The notes under the pieces: model-generated
The model's database searches: none
Seen by the model: the letters and a program-made list of their open reading frames with translations, nothing else
What the model was told of the DNA's origin: nothing
Assembly (NCBI RefSeq): GCF_947258355.1
Contig: NZ_CAMYIC010000063.1
Location: forward strand, 1 to 64,000
Source: an uncultured Allomuricauda sp.
Lineage (GTDB): Bacteria; Bacteroidota; Bacteroidia; Flavobacteriales; Flavobacteriaceae
DNA length: 64,000 nucleotides
Direction: 5' to 3'
Made by a program: the position numbers and the translations under genes
Shown here: positions 35,119-44,814 of the stretch, piece by piece
How the letters are laid out: the number at the start of each line of letters is the position of its first letter
Position numbering within the stretch: position 1 is the stretch's first letter

Positions 35119-35940
35119 TCAAAGCTTAATGGTCATTACCGGTATTTTGGCATGGTTGGATACATTCTCTGCCAAACTTCCTACAACAAAGTGAGCCAAC
35201 CCCTTTCTTCCGTGTGTTGGAATCACCAATAAATCGGCATCTTTTTCAAAACAGTAATTGAGGATTCCACGCTCTACGCTGTGATGATTATAGAAGTTAA
35301 CGTTAATTTCTTGGCCCAGTTCCTTTTTAAAGGATTCTATTCTTTTCTCCACATCATCAAATCCCATGAAATTTGCGCCGGAAGAGTTAATGTAAACAAC
35401 TTCCAAGGATGCGGAAAACAATTCTGCAAACGCTTTGGCCTTTTTATAAACAGGTATACTTTCTTTGCTCAAGTCGGTGGCCAACACCATTTTATTGATT
35501 GAAAATTCATCGTGTGGTTTTTTAATCACTATTACGGGCAGGTCGGAAGTTCGCACCACTTTTTCAGTGTTGGAGCCCACAAAAAGTTCGCTCAGGCCAC
35601 CTGTCCCGTGTGAACCCATTACCACCAAATCACAATTTTGTTCCTGGGCCACATTATTTACCTCCGTAAAGTCCTTGTAATTTTGAATAATAGCTTCCAC
35701 GGAAATATCTTTAAGATATTCCTTTGCCGTAAATTCCTTGATTTTTTCCTTTGCCAATTTTAAAAAGTATTTGGCCTCCGCTTCTTCAGCTATTTCGGAA
35801 TTAGCCAAGACCGAATCGGATAAACCTATCATGTGCAGCAAAATAATGCCAGCCTCATGTTGCCTAGCAATTTTGGAGGCAACTTCAAGTGCATATTCAG
35901 AGTGTTTCGAAAAATCTACGGGTACCAATATTTTTTTCAT
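35119..35940 (-). CDS. Tandem-domain universal stress protein, both nucleotide motifs intact
   Basis: 273 residues from the ATG at 35940, where the family opening MKKILVPVDFSKHSEYALEV begins. An upstream ATG (36024) adds 28 residues with no counterpart in the family but is also downstream of the predicted transcription start, so it cannot be excluded. Both domains keep the ATP motif: GSHGTGGLSELFVGSN (about residue 125) and THGRKGLAHFVVGSLAE (about 250). This is the most canonical of the five USPs of the window and is closest to ordinary stand-alone USPs. Promoter site at 36041-36083. Confidence 0.92.
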   Translation of the reverse strand: MKKILVPVDFSKHSEYALEVASKIARQHEAGIILLHMIGLSDSVLANSEIAEEAEAKYFLKLAKEKIKEFTAKEYLKDISVEAIIQNYKDFTEVNNVAQEQNCDLVVMGSHGTGGLSELFVGSNTEKVVRTSDLPVIVIKKPHDEFSINKMVLATDLSKESIPVYKKAKAFAELFSASLEVVYINSSGANFMGFDDVEKRIESFKKELGQEINVNFYNHHSVERGILNYCFEKDADLLVIPTHGRKGLAHFVVGSLAENVSNHAKIPVMTIKL

Positions 35941-36040
35941 GACATCCAATGTTAAAACATAATGGCTTTGTTCCTGAATTAGAAAGGATGCTTGCAAAAC
36001 TCCTATTCCTTGAGCCATTTCCATTTGTTACGTTTTGTTC

Positions 36041-36083
36041 TAAAGGTAACATGGATGCCTTCTTTATCCTATGACCTTGGTCA
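36041..36083 (-). promoter_or_regulatory. FNR/CRP-type palindrome plus -7 element for the USP gene
   Basis: TGACCTTGGTCA (36072-36083), embedded in a longer palindrome TATGACCTTGGTCATA. TACCTTTA on the minus strand (36041-36048; one mismatch) is centred exactly 33 bp downstream. It also lies just past the cbpM stop. Confidence 0.6.
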
Positions 36084-36093
36084 TATCTGCCAA

Positions 36094-36384
36094 TCATTCC
36101 AATCTGCCCAATTTCTTTTTTAGGGAAGCTACTTCTTGCTGTAGGCTCTCTACTTGTCCTAAAAGATGATGAATGGCCTGAATTCCTTCAGGATTAATGT
36201 CCAACTCATTATGTAAGCGTACCATTTTTTCTAAAATGGGGAGGTCCTCAACATGAAGCATATCCTCAGCTTCATCCGGCTCCACTTGCAAAATCTCATA
36301 CTCGTACATGGAGTACACAAAAGACTCTCCAACCCCATGGCGTTCACAAAAAGTTTTTATGGATATGTAGTTTTCTTTTTTCAT
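36094..36384 (-). CDS. cbpM: Chaperone modulator CbpM
   Basis: 96 residues: an N-terminal MerR-like helix-turn-helix fold (YISIKTFCERHGVGESFVYSMYEYEIL) and a C-terminal coiled coil (LLGQVESLQQEVASLKKKLG). This is the usual make-up of CbpM, which binds the J domain of CbpA and inhibits it. It follows the CbpA gene after six bases, the conserved gene order. No DNA-binding role is expected. Confidence 0.9.
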   Translation of the reverse strand: MKKENYISIKTFCERHGVGESFVYSMYEYEILQVEPDEAEDMLHVEDLPILEKMVRLHNELDINPEGIQAIHHLLGQVESLQQEVASLKKKLGRLE

Positions 36385-36390
36385 GTTTTC

Positions 36391-37302
36391 TTATTCTAGA
36401 TTGGTCTTCTCCAAAGATTCGAACAGCTGTTTTTGCTCTGGGGTAAGGTTCTTTGGTATTCTTACGGAATAGGTTAGATAAAGGTCTCCAAACTGGCCCT
36501 CTTTTTTATATTTTGGAAATCCTTTTCCTTTAAGTTTTACTTTGGTTCCATTATCAGTTCCCGGAGCTACTTTTAATTTTACTTTTCCTGTTAGGGTATC
36601 CACCTGAATATCTCCTCCAAGCACTGCTTTTACCAAAGGAATCTGTACAGTTTTATACAAATTCGCACCGTCTCGCTTAAAAGGTGTGTTATTGGCAATG
36701 GAAAAGGTAATGTAAAGATCCCCAGCGGGACCGCCTTCTATTCCTGGCCCGCCATGCCCTTTTATTTTAATGGTCTGTCCATCCTCGATACCCGCGGGAA
36801 TGGTCAATCTTATATTCTTTCCGTTAACGGTAAGGGTTTGTTTTTGGGTGGTATACACATCCATCAAAGATAGTTGTAGCTGGGCATTGTAATCTTGCCC
36901 GCGAAAACGTACCCTTTGGCCTCGTGTACCAAATCCCGAAGCACCCCCACCGAACATAGATTCAAAAAAGTCTGAAAAATCCTGGTCGGACCCCCCAGAA
37001 CTATAGGTATAGTCCGAATAATCGCGTCCACGACCCTGTTGCGCTCTTGAACGTTTCGCTTTCTCAAATTCTTCCGCATGCTGCCAATCCTTTCCGTACT
37101 CATCGTATTTTTTCCTCTTTTCAGGGTCCGAAAGTACCTCATTGGCCTCATTGACCCGTTTAAAGTTCTGTTCCGCCTCCTTATCGTTCGGATTAAGATC
37201 AGGATGGTACTTTCTTGCAAGCTTACGGTAAGCCTTTTTTATTTGGTCGGTGGACGCTTTTTTGTCCACACCCAACACTTTGTAATAATCGATAAAATCC
37301 AT
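36391..37302 (-). CDS. cbpA: CbpA, DnaJ-class co-chaperone
   Basis: 303 residues. The J domain (1-67) has the HPD motif in YHPDLNPND; a Gly/Phe/Ser-rich linker (about 90-125) follows, then two beta-domains (about 130-300) with [21 protein letters not shown]. The zinc-finger region of DnaJ is missing, which identifies CbpA. It partners DnaK (Hsp70). The gene heads a two-gene unit with cbpM under the palindrome promoter 37350-37392. Confidence 0.94.
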   Translation of the reverse strand: MDFIDYYKVLGVDKKASTDQIKKAYRKLARKYHPDLNPNDKEAEQNFKRVNEANEVLSDPEKRKKYDEYGKDWQHAEEFEKAKRSRAQQGRGRDYSDYTYSSGGSDQDFSDFFESMFGGGASGFGTRGQRVRFRGQDYNAQLQLSLMDVYTTQKQTLTVNGKNIRLTIPAGIEDGQTIKIKGHGGPGIEGGPAGDLYITFSIANNTPFKRDGANLYKTVQIPLVKAVLGGDIQVDTLTGKVKLKVAPGTDNGTKVKLKGKGFPKYKKEGQFGDLYLTYSVRIPKNLTPEQKQLFESLEKTNLE

Positions 37303-37349
37303 AGGTCAATCAGCAATCTGAATTCATTTTACCTTAAAACAACTCTTTC

Positions 37350-37392
37350 AAATTTCGTCAAAAATCTTCTTTTATTCCAATGACCTTTGTCA
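37350..37392 (-). promoter_or_regulatory. FNR/CRP-type palindrome plus -7 element for cbpA-cbpM
   Basis: TGACCTTTGTCA (37381-37392) and GAAATTTG on the minus strand (37350-37357; one mismatch) are centred exactly 33 bp apart. The predicted start near 37346 gives a 44-base leader. On the plus strand, toward upp, nothing like a -7 element sits at the matching distance. Confidence 0.6.
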
Positions 37393-37479
37393 GTGTTCGA
37401 ACCGACAATTTATGGCACGCCTTTCATTTTTATATCTTACAAACAACAATTACCTTTAAGAAGAATCAATTTCAAGAAA

Positions 37480-38133
37480 ATGATTATCCATCAATTTGAT
37501 CAGACCAATTCCATTCTGAACACTTTTATTTCAGAAATCAGAGATGTGGAAATACAAAAAGATTCCATGCGCTTTCGAAGGAATATTGAACGTATCGGAG
37601 AAGTTCTTGCTTACGAATTGAGTAAATCCTTGGACTATGAGGAAACCGAGATCAAAACACCCTTGGGCACCAAAAAATCCTTCTTGTGTTCCGATAAGTT
37701 GGTTCTTTGTTCAGTGCTTAGGGCAGGGTTACCGCTTCATCAAGGTATTTTAAGCTATTTTGATAGAGCGGAAAATGCATTTATTTCGGCGTACAGGCAT
37801 CACCCCAACAATGAGGATGCTTTTGAGGTCATTGTGAAATATTTTGCTGCGCCCGCTTTAGATGATAAAATATTGGTGTTAACGGACCCCATGTTGGCTA
37901 CTGGAAAAACCTTGGAAAATGTACTCAACGCACTCAAGAGCCATGGTACCCCAAAGGAAATACACATTATTTCGGTAATTGGTTCAAAATCTGGAGTAGC
38001 AAAAGTCGAAAAAGTTTTTCCAAAGGATACCCAACTGTGGATTGCAGCCGTGGATGAGCATCTTACCAGTAAAGGTTATATCATTCCAGGACTTGGAGAT
38101 GCGGGAGATTTAAGTTATGGTGTCAAATTATAA
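37480..38133 (+). CDS. upp: Uracil phosphoribosyltransferase
   Basis: 217 residues from the ATG at 37480. An upstream ATG (37387) lies inside the palindrome of the divergent cbpA promoter and adds residues without family counterpart. The PRPP-binding loop is VLTDPMLATGKTL (about 136-148), and the uracil-site region GYIIPGLGDAGDLSYGV closes the protein. It salvages uracil to UMP. It is convergent with the beta-CASP gene, 11 bases apart. Confidence 0.95.
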   Translation: MIIHQFDQTNSILNTFISEIRDVEIQKDSMRFRRNIERIGEVLAYELSKSLDYEETEIKTPLGTKKSFLCSDKLVLCSVLRAGLPLHQGILSYFDRAENAFISAYRHHPNNEDAFEVIVKYFAAPALDDKILVLTDPMLATGKTLENVLNALKSHGTPKEIHIISVIGSKSGVAKVEKVFPKDTQLWIAAVDEHLTSKGYIIPGLGDAGDLSYGVKL

Positions 38134-38144
38134 TGGATTGTATT

Positions 38145-39515
38145 CTACAGTAATATTTCAACAACTTCGTGCATCATGGGAATGTGACAATTCCAGTTAA
38201 GTCGTTTCTCAATTTGACCTTTATAAGCCTTCATCGCTTCTATTTCTCCATGAACCAAAAACACTTTTTCAGGAATATTTTTTATGGAGCCCATCCATGT
38301 CAACAATTCATCCTGATCCGCATGGGCGGATAAACTCTCCAAATGATTGATCTTTGCCTTAATAGACACATATTTCCCATAGATCTTCAGCTCCGAAGCC
38401 CCTTCTAGCAATTTTCGCCCGCGGGTCTCCTCTGCTTGGTAACCCACCAGTAAAATAGAAGTAGTTTCCAAGTCCCCCAATTGTTTTATATAAGTGAGTA
38501 CTCGTCCTCCTGTCACCATTCCGCTACCTGCAATCACAATTTTAGGTCTTGGGTCATCTATGGTTTCCCAAGTTTCAGCATAAGAACTCACCAAAGTGAT
38601 ATGGTTGCACATATTACGGTATTCCTCAATGGTTAGTTTATGCCAGTTTGGAAAGTTTTTAAATACTTCCAATACATTGTTTCCCATGGGGCTATCCACA
38701 AAAATAGGTATGTTGGGAATCCTGTTTTTTTTATAGAGTTTCCAGAGTTGGTACATGAGGGACTGCAGGCGTTCCACAGCAAAGGAAGGAATAATCAAAG
38801 TACCTTTCTTGTAAAGTGTTTCTTTGATCAGATTGGTTAAAATCTCCCCAACATCCTCATCCGGATGCTGCCTGTCTCCATAGGTACTTTCAACGAACAA
38901 ATAATCCGCCCATTCAGGTTGCTTTGGGGGAGACAGTAATTCATCTACCTGCCTGCCAACGTCACCTGAAAAAACCAGCCTTTTTCCATATAGATCAATT
39001 TCGATATAGGTTGAACCTATAATATGTCCATTGTACAGAAAACGCGCATTACAGTGATTCGAAAGCGAAACCTTCTCTCCTTCCTCGACATGCTCAAAAA
39101 AATTCAGCGTGAATGCGGCATCCTCCTCTGTGTACAAAGGCAAGGCCGGATTATGTTTACTATACGACTCTTTATTGGCCTTATCAGCTTCTTCTTCTTG
39201 TATTTTGGCACTATCTTCAAGTATAATTCTCGCGATTTCAAGGGTAGGTGGCGTTCCCAAAATTTTTCCCCGAAACCCATGTCGAACCAACAAAGGCAAA
39301 TATCCACAATGATCTAAATGTCCGTGGGTAAGCAGTACGTAATCTATTTCTGAAACGTCGATAGGCAAACGTTCCCAATTTTGTTGACGCAATTCCTTTA
39401 CGCCCTGAAACAAACCACAATCCACCAAAATCTTTATTTCTTCTGTATGGAGGTAGAACTTAGAACCGGTTACCGTTCCGGAACCTCCCAAAAAATGTAC
39501 TTCAAGTTTTTTCAT
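38145..39515 (-). CDS. Beta-CASP metallo-beta-lactamase RNA nuclease
   Basis: 456 residues. The zinc site motif is LLTHGHLDHCGYLP (about residue 60). The beta-CASP inserts follow, with motif A-like ESTYGDRQHP (about 212), GSGMVTGGRVLTYI (about 330) and SAHADQDELLTW (about 392), and the last His in FLVHGEIEAM. This is the CPSF73-like/YsgA group of RNA-processing nucleases. It probably degrades or processes RNA. It follows the ATP-cone nuclease gene after six bases, so the two are a unit. Confidence 0.92.
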   Translation of the reverse strand: MKKLEVHFLGGSGTVTGSKFYLHTEEIKILVDCGLFQGVKELRQQNWERLPIDVSEIDYVLLTHGHLDHCGYLPLLVRHGFRGKILGTPPTLEIARIILEDSAKIQEEEADKANKESYSKHNPALPLYTEEDAAFTLNFFEHVEEGEKVSLSNHCNARFLYNGHIIGSTYIEIDLYGKRLVFSGDVGRQVDELLSPPKQPEWADYLFVESTYGDRQHPDEDVGEILTNLIKETLYKKGTLIIPSFAVERLQSLMYQLWKLYKKNRIPNIPIFVDSPMGNNVLEVFKNFPNWHKLTIEEYRNMCNHITLVSSYAETWETIDDPRPKIVIAGSGMVTGGRVLTYIKQLGDLETTSILLVGYQAEETRGRKLLEGASELKIYGKYVSIKAKINHLESLSAHADQDELLTWMGSIKNIPEKVFLVHGEIEAMKAYKGQIEKRLNWNCHIPMMHEVVEILL

Positions 39516-39521
39516 AAAGTT

Positions 39522-40364
39522 TTATGAATTGCACAATGATTTCATTTCCTTTAAAATTCTTTGTTTACGGCCATTGGAAACCCCTAGGTGATCGAGTAGA
39601 AAACTATTCTTTTCCAATTGTCTACAAAGAACTACATCCCGCTCCAATAAAAAAGCCTTTTCCCTTCCAGACAAAAGGGTGGACACCGTTATGGGGTAAA
39701 GTCTCAATCTATCAATTCTATCCTTGAGGCCATCGCCAAAAGGATGGTCCCAACTCAAAAGATATAGTCCGACACATTTCCCATATGCGAGGGCATCTTG
39801 GGTAAACCGGGTGTTGGTTGCCACCCAACCCAATGTTTCTTTAAAATCCCCTTTCTTTTGTGCTTCCAAAGGTTCCTTTACATCCTGGTACCTGGAATGG
39901 ATATATAGCGGTATCTTTATATTGCACTTTAGCCCATCCTCGCCATGGAACTTACATTCAATAACGTTCAAAGTCCCATTTTTGATGGCCACCACATCAA
40001 TTTCATGTGAGACACAAGTTCCTTCCAGTATCTCACCTACTTTAGTAGCGTAACCAGAAAAATGCAGAATACCACTTATAAATCTTTCAAAGGGAAAACC
40101 AGTGGGTCCAAGTTCGTAAATCGCCTTTTTTAGTTTGTATTTTGATGCGTAAATCGATTTTCTCTTTTTGAGGAGTGCAAAGGCCCGGTTATGTATCTCA
40201 CGTGTGGAAATGCCCGAATACAGTTCATCCATTACACGTTCTACGATTTCCTGGACCATCTCTTCACTTGCACCACTGTGCTGAAGGGATTTTTTTAATT
40301 TATCAATGGAAAAAATGACCTTTTCTCCAGACGATTTGGTAATATGGAACTCCTTAACTGCCAT
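39522..40364 (-). CDS. ATP-cone domain fused to an Mrr-like PD-(D/E)xK nuclease
   Basis: 280 residues. Residues 1-95 are an ATP-cone (ITKSSGEKVIFSIDKLKKSL and an RxxIYASKYKLKKAIYELGPTGFPFERF linker), as in NrdR and class I/III ribonucleotide reductases. Residues about 100-200 carry an Mrr-like nuclease core: HEIDVVAIKNGTLNVIECKFH, with the D...ExK active site. So a nucleotide-sensing module is coupled to a nuclease. No methyltransferase or other restriction partner is nearby; its partner appears to be the beta-CASP protein. The role is unknown, possibly DNA or RNA turnover under nucleotide limitation. Confidence 0.75.
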   Translation of the reverse strand: MAVKEFHITKSSGEKVIFSIDKLKKSLQHSGASEEMVQEIVERVMDELYSGISTREIHNRAFALLKKRKSIYASKYKLKKAIYELGPTGFPFERFISGILHFSGYATKVGEILEGTCVSHEIDVVAIKNGTLNVIECKFHGEDGLKCNIKIPLYIHSRYQDVKEPLEAQKKGDFKETLGWVATNTRFTQDALAYGKCVGLYLLSWDHPFGDGLKDRIDRLRLYPITVSTLLSGREKAFLLERDVVLCRQLEKNSFLLDHLGVSNGRKQRILKEMKSLCNS

Positions 40365-40379
40365 ACTACTAAAATACGT

Positions 40380-40425
40380 ATCCTTTTAATTAACCCTTGT
40401 AATTTTCATGAAAATCGAAAAGGAT
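40380..40425. repeat. Nested inverted repeats between the ATP-cone and RND operons
   Basis: Outer arms ATCCTTTT (40380-40387) and AAAAGGAT (40418-40425) enclose a 14-bp perfect palindrome ATTTTCATGAAAAT (40402-40415). It lies 16-61 bp upstream of the ATP-cone nuclease start and past the RND operon stop. It could be an operator, or a terminator lacking a clear U-run. Confidence 0.55.
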
Positions 40426-40450
40426 AGAAGTATCAAATGATTTATTTGAA

Positions 40451-43400
40451 TCAAGAAATCACTCTCTCAGAGACATCCACCTTCTTTACCGTTCTACCTT
40501 TTTGAATGGACAACCGAATATCTTCCAAAATCAAATATAAACATGGAACAATTACCAAGATGATGGCTGTAGCAAACACAATACCGAACCCTAATGAAAT
40601 AGCCATAGGAATCAAATAAAAAGCCTGACTGGAAGTCTCTAAAATAATTGGTGCCAAACCACCAAAGGTGGTCATCGTGGTCAAAATGATGGGGCGAAAC
40701 CTTCGTAATCCAGCTTCATGTATGGATTTGTAAATGGGGTCACCCTCTTTTCGCCGTTTATTGGCATAATCAATCATGATCAGAGAGTCGTTGACCACCA
40801 CACCAGAAAGTGCAATAACTCCCATTAAACTTACCAGAGATAGATCATAGCCCAATAAAATATGTCCAATGACCGCTCCCACGATTCCAAATGGAATGGC
40901 CGTCATCACGATCAATGGTTGCACATAACTACCAAATGCAATGGCCAATAACGCATAGATCAAAAGCATGGCTATGGTAAAGCCCGCCCTAAGTGTACTG
41001 GTACTTTCGCGCATGTCGGCCTGGCTCCCCTCAAAGGTCCAGGTTATTCCCGGATAATCCGCTCTAAGCTGGGGCAACGTTTCTTCCTGTACCTTCGCAA
41101 TTACTCTGTTCACTGCATTTGCAGGTTCTACATCCATCCCAACATTGACCACTCTACGCCCATCCCTACGGTTGATGCTGGTAAATGCTTCACGCTGTTC
41201 TACTTCAACAACATCCATTAAAGGAACCTCAACCCCATCTTGTGTTCGAATTAGAAAGTTTTCCAGGTTTTTAATGTCTTTACGTTCCTCCATCGGCAGT
41301 TTTACACGGACCTCGATTTCATCCATTCCACGGAGTTGTCTCATGGCCAATGCCCCAAAAAAACCGTTTCTTACTTGCCTTCCCACCTCATTGGAGGTAA
41401 GACCCAGGTTTCTGCCCTGTGGTAGCAACTTAAAATCATATTGGAGTTTTCCTTTGTTATAGTTATCCGTAACATCGCGAGTATTTGAGAAAGCCTGCAT
41501 TCGCTCTACAAAAGCCGTGCTCGCTTTTTCCAAAACATCAATATCGGTATGGCTTAAATCAATACTGATGGCCTGCCGTGCACCACCAGGGCCACGTTCG
41601 GCCTCAAAAGTTATTTGATCGACCCCTTCGATATCCCCAATGTTGTCTCGCCATAAGGCAATAACTTCTCCTGCGGTGATATCCCTTTGGTCCGGCGGCA
41701 ACATCACAATTTCCACATCTATAAAATTCTGACCCCGAACATTTGTTTTGATGCCTTCTGCAACCTCGTATAAATTATGTTCTTCAAACATTCTTTGGGT
41801 GGCATCCGAAATATCATGGGCAACTTTTGCAGCTTGGTCGGGCGTGGTGCCCACGGGCAAACGCACTCCTGCCTCAATCTCATCAGCAGCCACTTCGGGC
41901 ATCATGATCATTCCCATGTGTCCACTATAGCCATATCCACCAACAATCAACAACAATGCAATTGCACTGGACAGGGTAATATATCTGTGCTTTAGACATT
42001 TATCCAAAAGGGGACGGTACCGTCTGTCTACAAATTCATTGAATTTGTTGGCGAAGGAACTCTGCCAACCTTCCAATTTATGAACCCATTTGTTCTTGCT
42101 GGGATCCTTTTTTAAGTGGGCCAAGTGAGATGGTAAGATAAATAACGCTTCCAATAATGACACGGCCAATATAACGATGACCACCGCTGGCAATGGTTGC
42201 CAAAACTTACCTGTTTCCCCAGGCATAAAGAGTAAGGGCACAAATGCAATAATGGTTGTGGTGATACTGAACACCACGGGCAAAGAAACATCCTTGGTAC
42301 CTGCAATGGCAGCCTTTATGGGACTTAATCCCTTTTTACGATACTCGTATACGTTCTCACCGACCACAATGGCATCATCCACTACAATACCGAGGACGAC
42401 CAAGAATCCGAACATGGAAATCATATTGACACTTATTCCAATAAGTGGTAGGAAAATCATTCCACCGATAAAGGAAACCGTCATTCCCATCATTACCCAA
42501 AAGGCCAAACGGTATTCTAAAAAGAGTGTGAGAATCAGCAAGACGATGATGATAGCCAGAACTCCATTTTCGGTGAGCAAGGACAATCGTTCGCGATAGT
42601 CGGATGCCCTATTGCTGTCGGTTCTGTACTTTACTCCTGGCGGTAGTTGAAAGTCTTCCAATATACCCATGGCCACATCCTCTATTTCCATAGGGGATTG
42701 ATCTCCAATCCTAAAGATCTGAAGCTCCACATAGTTCTCTTGGTTGAATTGACCATGGAAACCAGTTTCCTCAAAGTCATCGGTAATGGTCGCAATATCG
42801 CTAAGGCTGACCTTAGCTCCCGATGGGGATGAAACGATAGTAATGTTACCGTATTCGTCTGCCCATTGTTTTCGCTCTTTCATCCTAAGCAAGATTTCCC
42901 CACTTTGCGTTTGTACAGCTCCTGCGGGAACATCATTACTGCTTTGGCGTATAATGTCCGCCACCTGACCAAGGGTCAAGTTATATTTTTGGAGGTTGTT
43001 CCGGGTAATCTCTATTCGGGTCTCATAATCGGGAACATTATTCAGTTCCACTTGGGTTATCGCAGGATTGCTCAATAAAATTGTCCGTAACCGTTCGGCA
43101 AGTATACGTAAGGTCCAAATGTCCGCTTTTCCGTAAAGTCCAATCTGAAGCACATCCCGTTGTCGTGATCGTAGGCTTACTTCAGGGCGTTCGATATCAT
43201 CGGGAAAGGTTCGGATACGGTTAATAGCTTGATCAATGTCCTGAAAAGCCTTCATTCGTTCGGAACCTGCAACCAGTTCAATACTTACTTCAGCCGAACC
43301 CTCATTGGCTTGGGAAACAATCTCTTTGATACCCTGAACGCTCCGTACCGCTTCCTCCACAGGTTGAAGTACTCCTTGCTCAACTTCTGCCGGTGATGCT

Positions 43401-43597
43401 CCCGGGTAGGCCACGGATACATCCACAAAATCGAGCTGAAATTCGGGAAACACCTCTTTTTGGATGGTAAACATGGTGAAAATACCTCCGCCCAATAGTA
43501 TCAGCATCAATAAATTGGTAGCAATGGAATTTCTGGCCATATATCCAATGGCTCCATCTTTTCTTACTTTCTTATCCGAATCCTTTTCCTCCATCAT
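40451..43597 (-). CDS. RND efflux pump permease (AcrB/HAE1 type)
   Basis: 1048 residues, the normal length, with twelve expected membrane helices and two large periplasmic loops. The proton-relay Asp pair is [19 protein letters not shown] (TM4), and the second-half counterpart [18 protein letters not shown] (TM10) is present. It is the inner-membrane drug or metabolite/proton antiporter of a tripartite pump, working with the adaptor and outer-membrane protein upstream in the same operon (order OMF - adaptor - permease). The HAE1/MexF-like type is likely; the substrate is unknown. Confidence 0.97.
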   Translation of the reverse strand: MMEEKDSDKKVRKDGAIGYMARNSIATNLLMLILLGGGIFTMFTIQKEVFPEFQLDFVDVSVAYPGASPAEVEQGVLQPVEEAVRSVQGIKEIVSQANEGSAEVSIELVAGSERMKAFQDIDQAINRIRTFPDDIERPEVSLRSRQRDVLQIGLYGKADIWTLRILAERLRTILLSNPAITQVELNNVPDYETRIEITRNNLQKYNLTLGQVADIIRQSSNDVPAGAVQTQSGEILLRMKERKQWADEYGNITIVSSPSGAKVSLSDIATITDDFEETGFHGQFNQENYVELQIFRIGDQSPMEIEDVAMGILEDFQLPPGVKYRTDSNRASDYRERLSLLTENGVLAIIIVLLILTLFLEYRLAFWVMMGMTVSFIGGMIFLPLIGISVNMISMFGFLVVLGIVVDDAIVVGENVYEYRKKGLSPIKAAIAGTKDVSLPVVFSITTTIIAFVPLLFMPGETGKFWQPLPAVVIVILAVSLLEALFILPSHLAHLKKDPSKNKWVHKLEGWQSSFANKFNEFVDRRYRPLLDKCLKHRYITLSSAIALLLIVGGYGYSGHMGMIMMPEVAADEIEAGVRLPVGTTPDQAAKVAHDISDATQRMFEEHNLYEVAEGIKTNVRGQNFIDVEIVMLPPDQRDITAGEVIALWRDNIGDIEGVDQITFEAERGPGGARQAISIDLSHTDIDVLEKASTAFVERMQAFSNTRDVTDNYNKGKLQYDFKLLPQGRNLGLTSNEVGRQVRNGFFGALAMRQLRGMDEIEVRVKLPMEERKDIKNLENFLIRTQDGVEVPLMDVVEVEQREAFTSINRRDGRRVVNVGMDVEPANAVNRVIAKVQEETLPQLRADYPGITWTFEGSQADMRESTSTLRAGFTIAMLLIYALLAIAFGSYVQPLIVMTAIPFGIVGAVIGHILLGYDLSLVSLMGVIALSGVVVNDSLIMIDYANKRRKEGDPIYKSIHEAGLRRFRPIILTTMTTFGGLAPIILETSSQAFYLIPMAISLGFGIVFATAIILVIVPCLYLILEDIRLSIQKGRTVKKVDVSERVIS

Positions 43598-43605
43598 AGC
43601 ATTTT

Positions 43606-44814
43606 TTAGTCATTTTCCTCTTCTGAAGCTCCGACCGAACGCGTCCGTAGTTCGATACCGTTGGTAACCGTACTCAAATTCGTTGTCACAACCTTGTCTC
43701 CATCTTCCAGACCTGATTGTATATAGGCGTATTGATTGTCAGTGAGTATAATATCCAAATCCCTAATTTCCAATAGATTGTCCTTCATGACCCAGGCAGT
43801 TTGATCAGTCCTTACCAAATCGCGGTCGAGGCGCACCACATCGGGAATGGAATCAGCTTGGATGTTAACCTCAACAAAAGTCCCTATCATCAATTTCGGA
43901 GCTCCCTCTAGCTCCTCTGTGGTTGCCAAAGGGTCTTCCACTCTGACCAACACTCTTGCCAACCGTGTTTGATTGTCCAAGGCACCGATCTGTCTGTCCA
44001 AATACCCTTCACGCTGCTCACCTGTAGGCCAAGCAGATGAATTTTCAATATGTACAATTGATCCTTTTTCATCATTTGATTCTGGGAATTTCAACCATTG
44101 CAAACGGGATATCGGCACCGTTGCCGTTACCCAATAACTATCGGTCCCTACAATCCTGCCCAAATTATCTCCTTGGGTTACCTGGCTCCCCACAGTTACA
44201 TTTTGACTGAGGATATGGGCATCAAAAGGTGCTCTGATCGTGGTACGTTCCAGATTCAACTGCGCTTGATTCATAGAGGCCCTTGCCGCTTCAATAGTTG
44301 CCTTTACCGCATTTAACTGTGGTTGACGAAGCACCAATTGTGTTTCGTTATCGGACAGTGGGTTATCCCCAAAAAGTGAATCGTTATTGATAAGCTGAAG
44401 ATCTTGTTCGGCTATCTGCTGTCTTCCCATTTCTGTGGCCAGAGCTGTTTCTGATTGCAATAGTTCACTTTTCCGCAGCTCTAAGGTATTTCTGTAATCC
44501 GAAGGGTCTATCTGTAACAAGACTTCCCCTTTTTTCACAAAACCACCAGGAGTGAACGCTGCATCCCTACGTATGATTTGACCCGAAACCAATGGACTAA
44601 GAATAACATCTTCCACAGGCTGTACAGTCCCCGTGGCAACTATGGTCGGCGCGAAGGTTCCCTTTTCCGCATCGATCACATCCACCAAAATGGCGGTTTC
44701 AATGGTGGCACCTTCACTCTGTGCCTCAGGTTCGGTAGAGAAAATGAGTGTTGTCACCAATACTCCACCTACCAAAATGGCCAAACAGATATAAAGTATT
44801 TTTTTATTGCTCAT
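43606..44814 (-). CDS. RND periplasmic adaptor (membrane fusion protein)
   Basis: 402 residues. An N-terminal membrane helix ([20 protein letters not shown]) anchors it; lipoyl half-motifs ([25 protein letters not shown]), a helical hairpin (about 115-190) and beta-barrel and membrane-proximal domains follow. It bridges the permease and the outer-membrane channel. The gene overlaps the upstream channel gene by 11 bases and is 8 bp ahead of the permease gene. Confidence 0.94.
   Translation of the reverse strand: MSNKKILYICLAILVGGVLVTTLIFSTEPEAQSEGATIETAILVDVIDAEKGTFAPTIVATGTVQPVEDVILSPLVSGQIIRRDAAFTPGGFVKKGEVLLQIDPSDYRNTLELRKSELLQSETALATEMGRQQIAEQDLQLINNDSLFGDNPLSDNETQLVLRQPQLNAVKATIEAARASMNQAQLNLERTTIRAPFDAHILSQNVTVGSQVTQGDNLGRIVGTDSYWVTATVPISRLQWLKFPESNDEKGSIVHIENSSAWPTGEQREGYLDRQIGALDNQTRLARVLVRVEDPLATTEELEGAPKLMIGTFVEVNIQADSIPDVVRLDRDLVRTDQTAWVMKDNLLEIRDLDIILTDNQYAYIQSGLEDGDKVVTTNLSTVTNGIELRTRSVGASEEEND

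Noticed and set aside
37381..37479. Palindrome 37381-37392 as an activator site for upp
   Set aside because: No -7-like element lies 33 bp downstream on the plus strand, while the minus-strand distance to cbpA is perfect.
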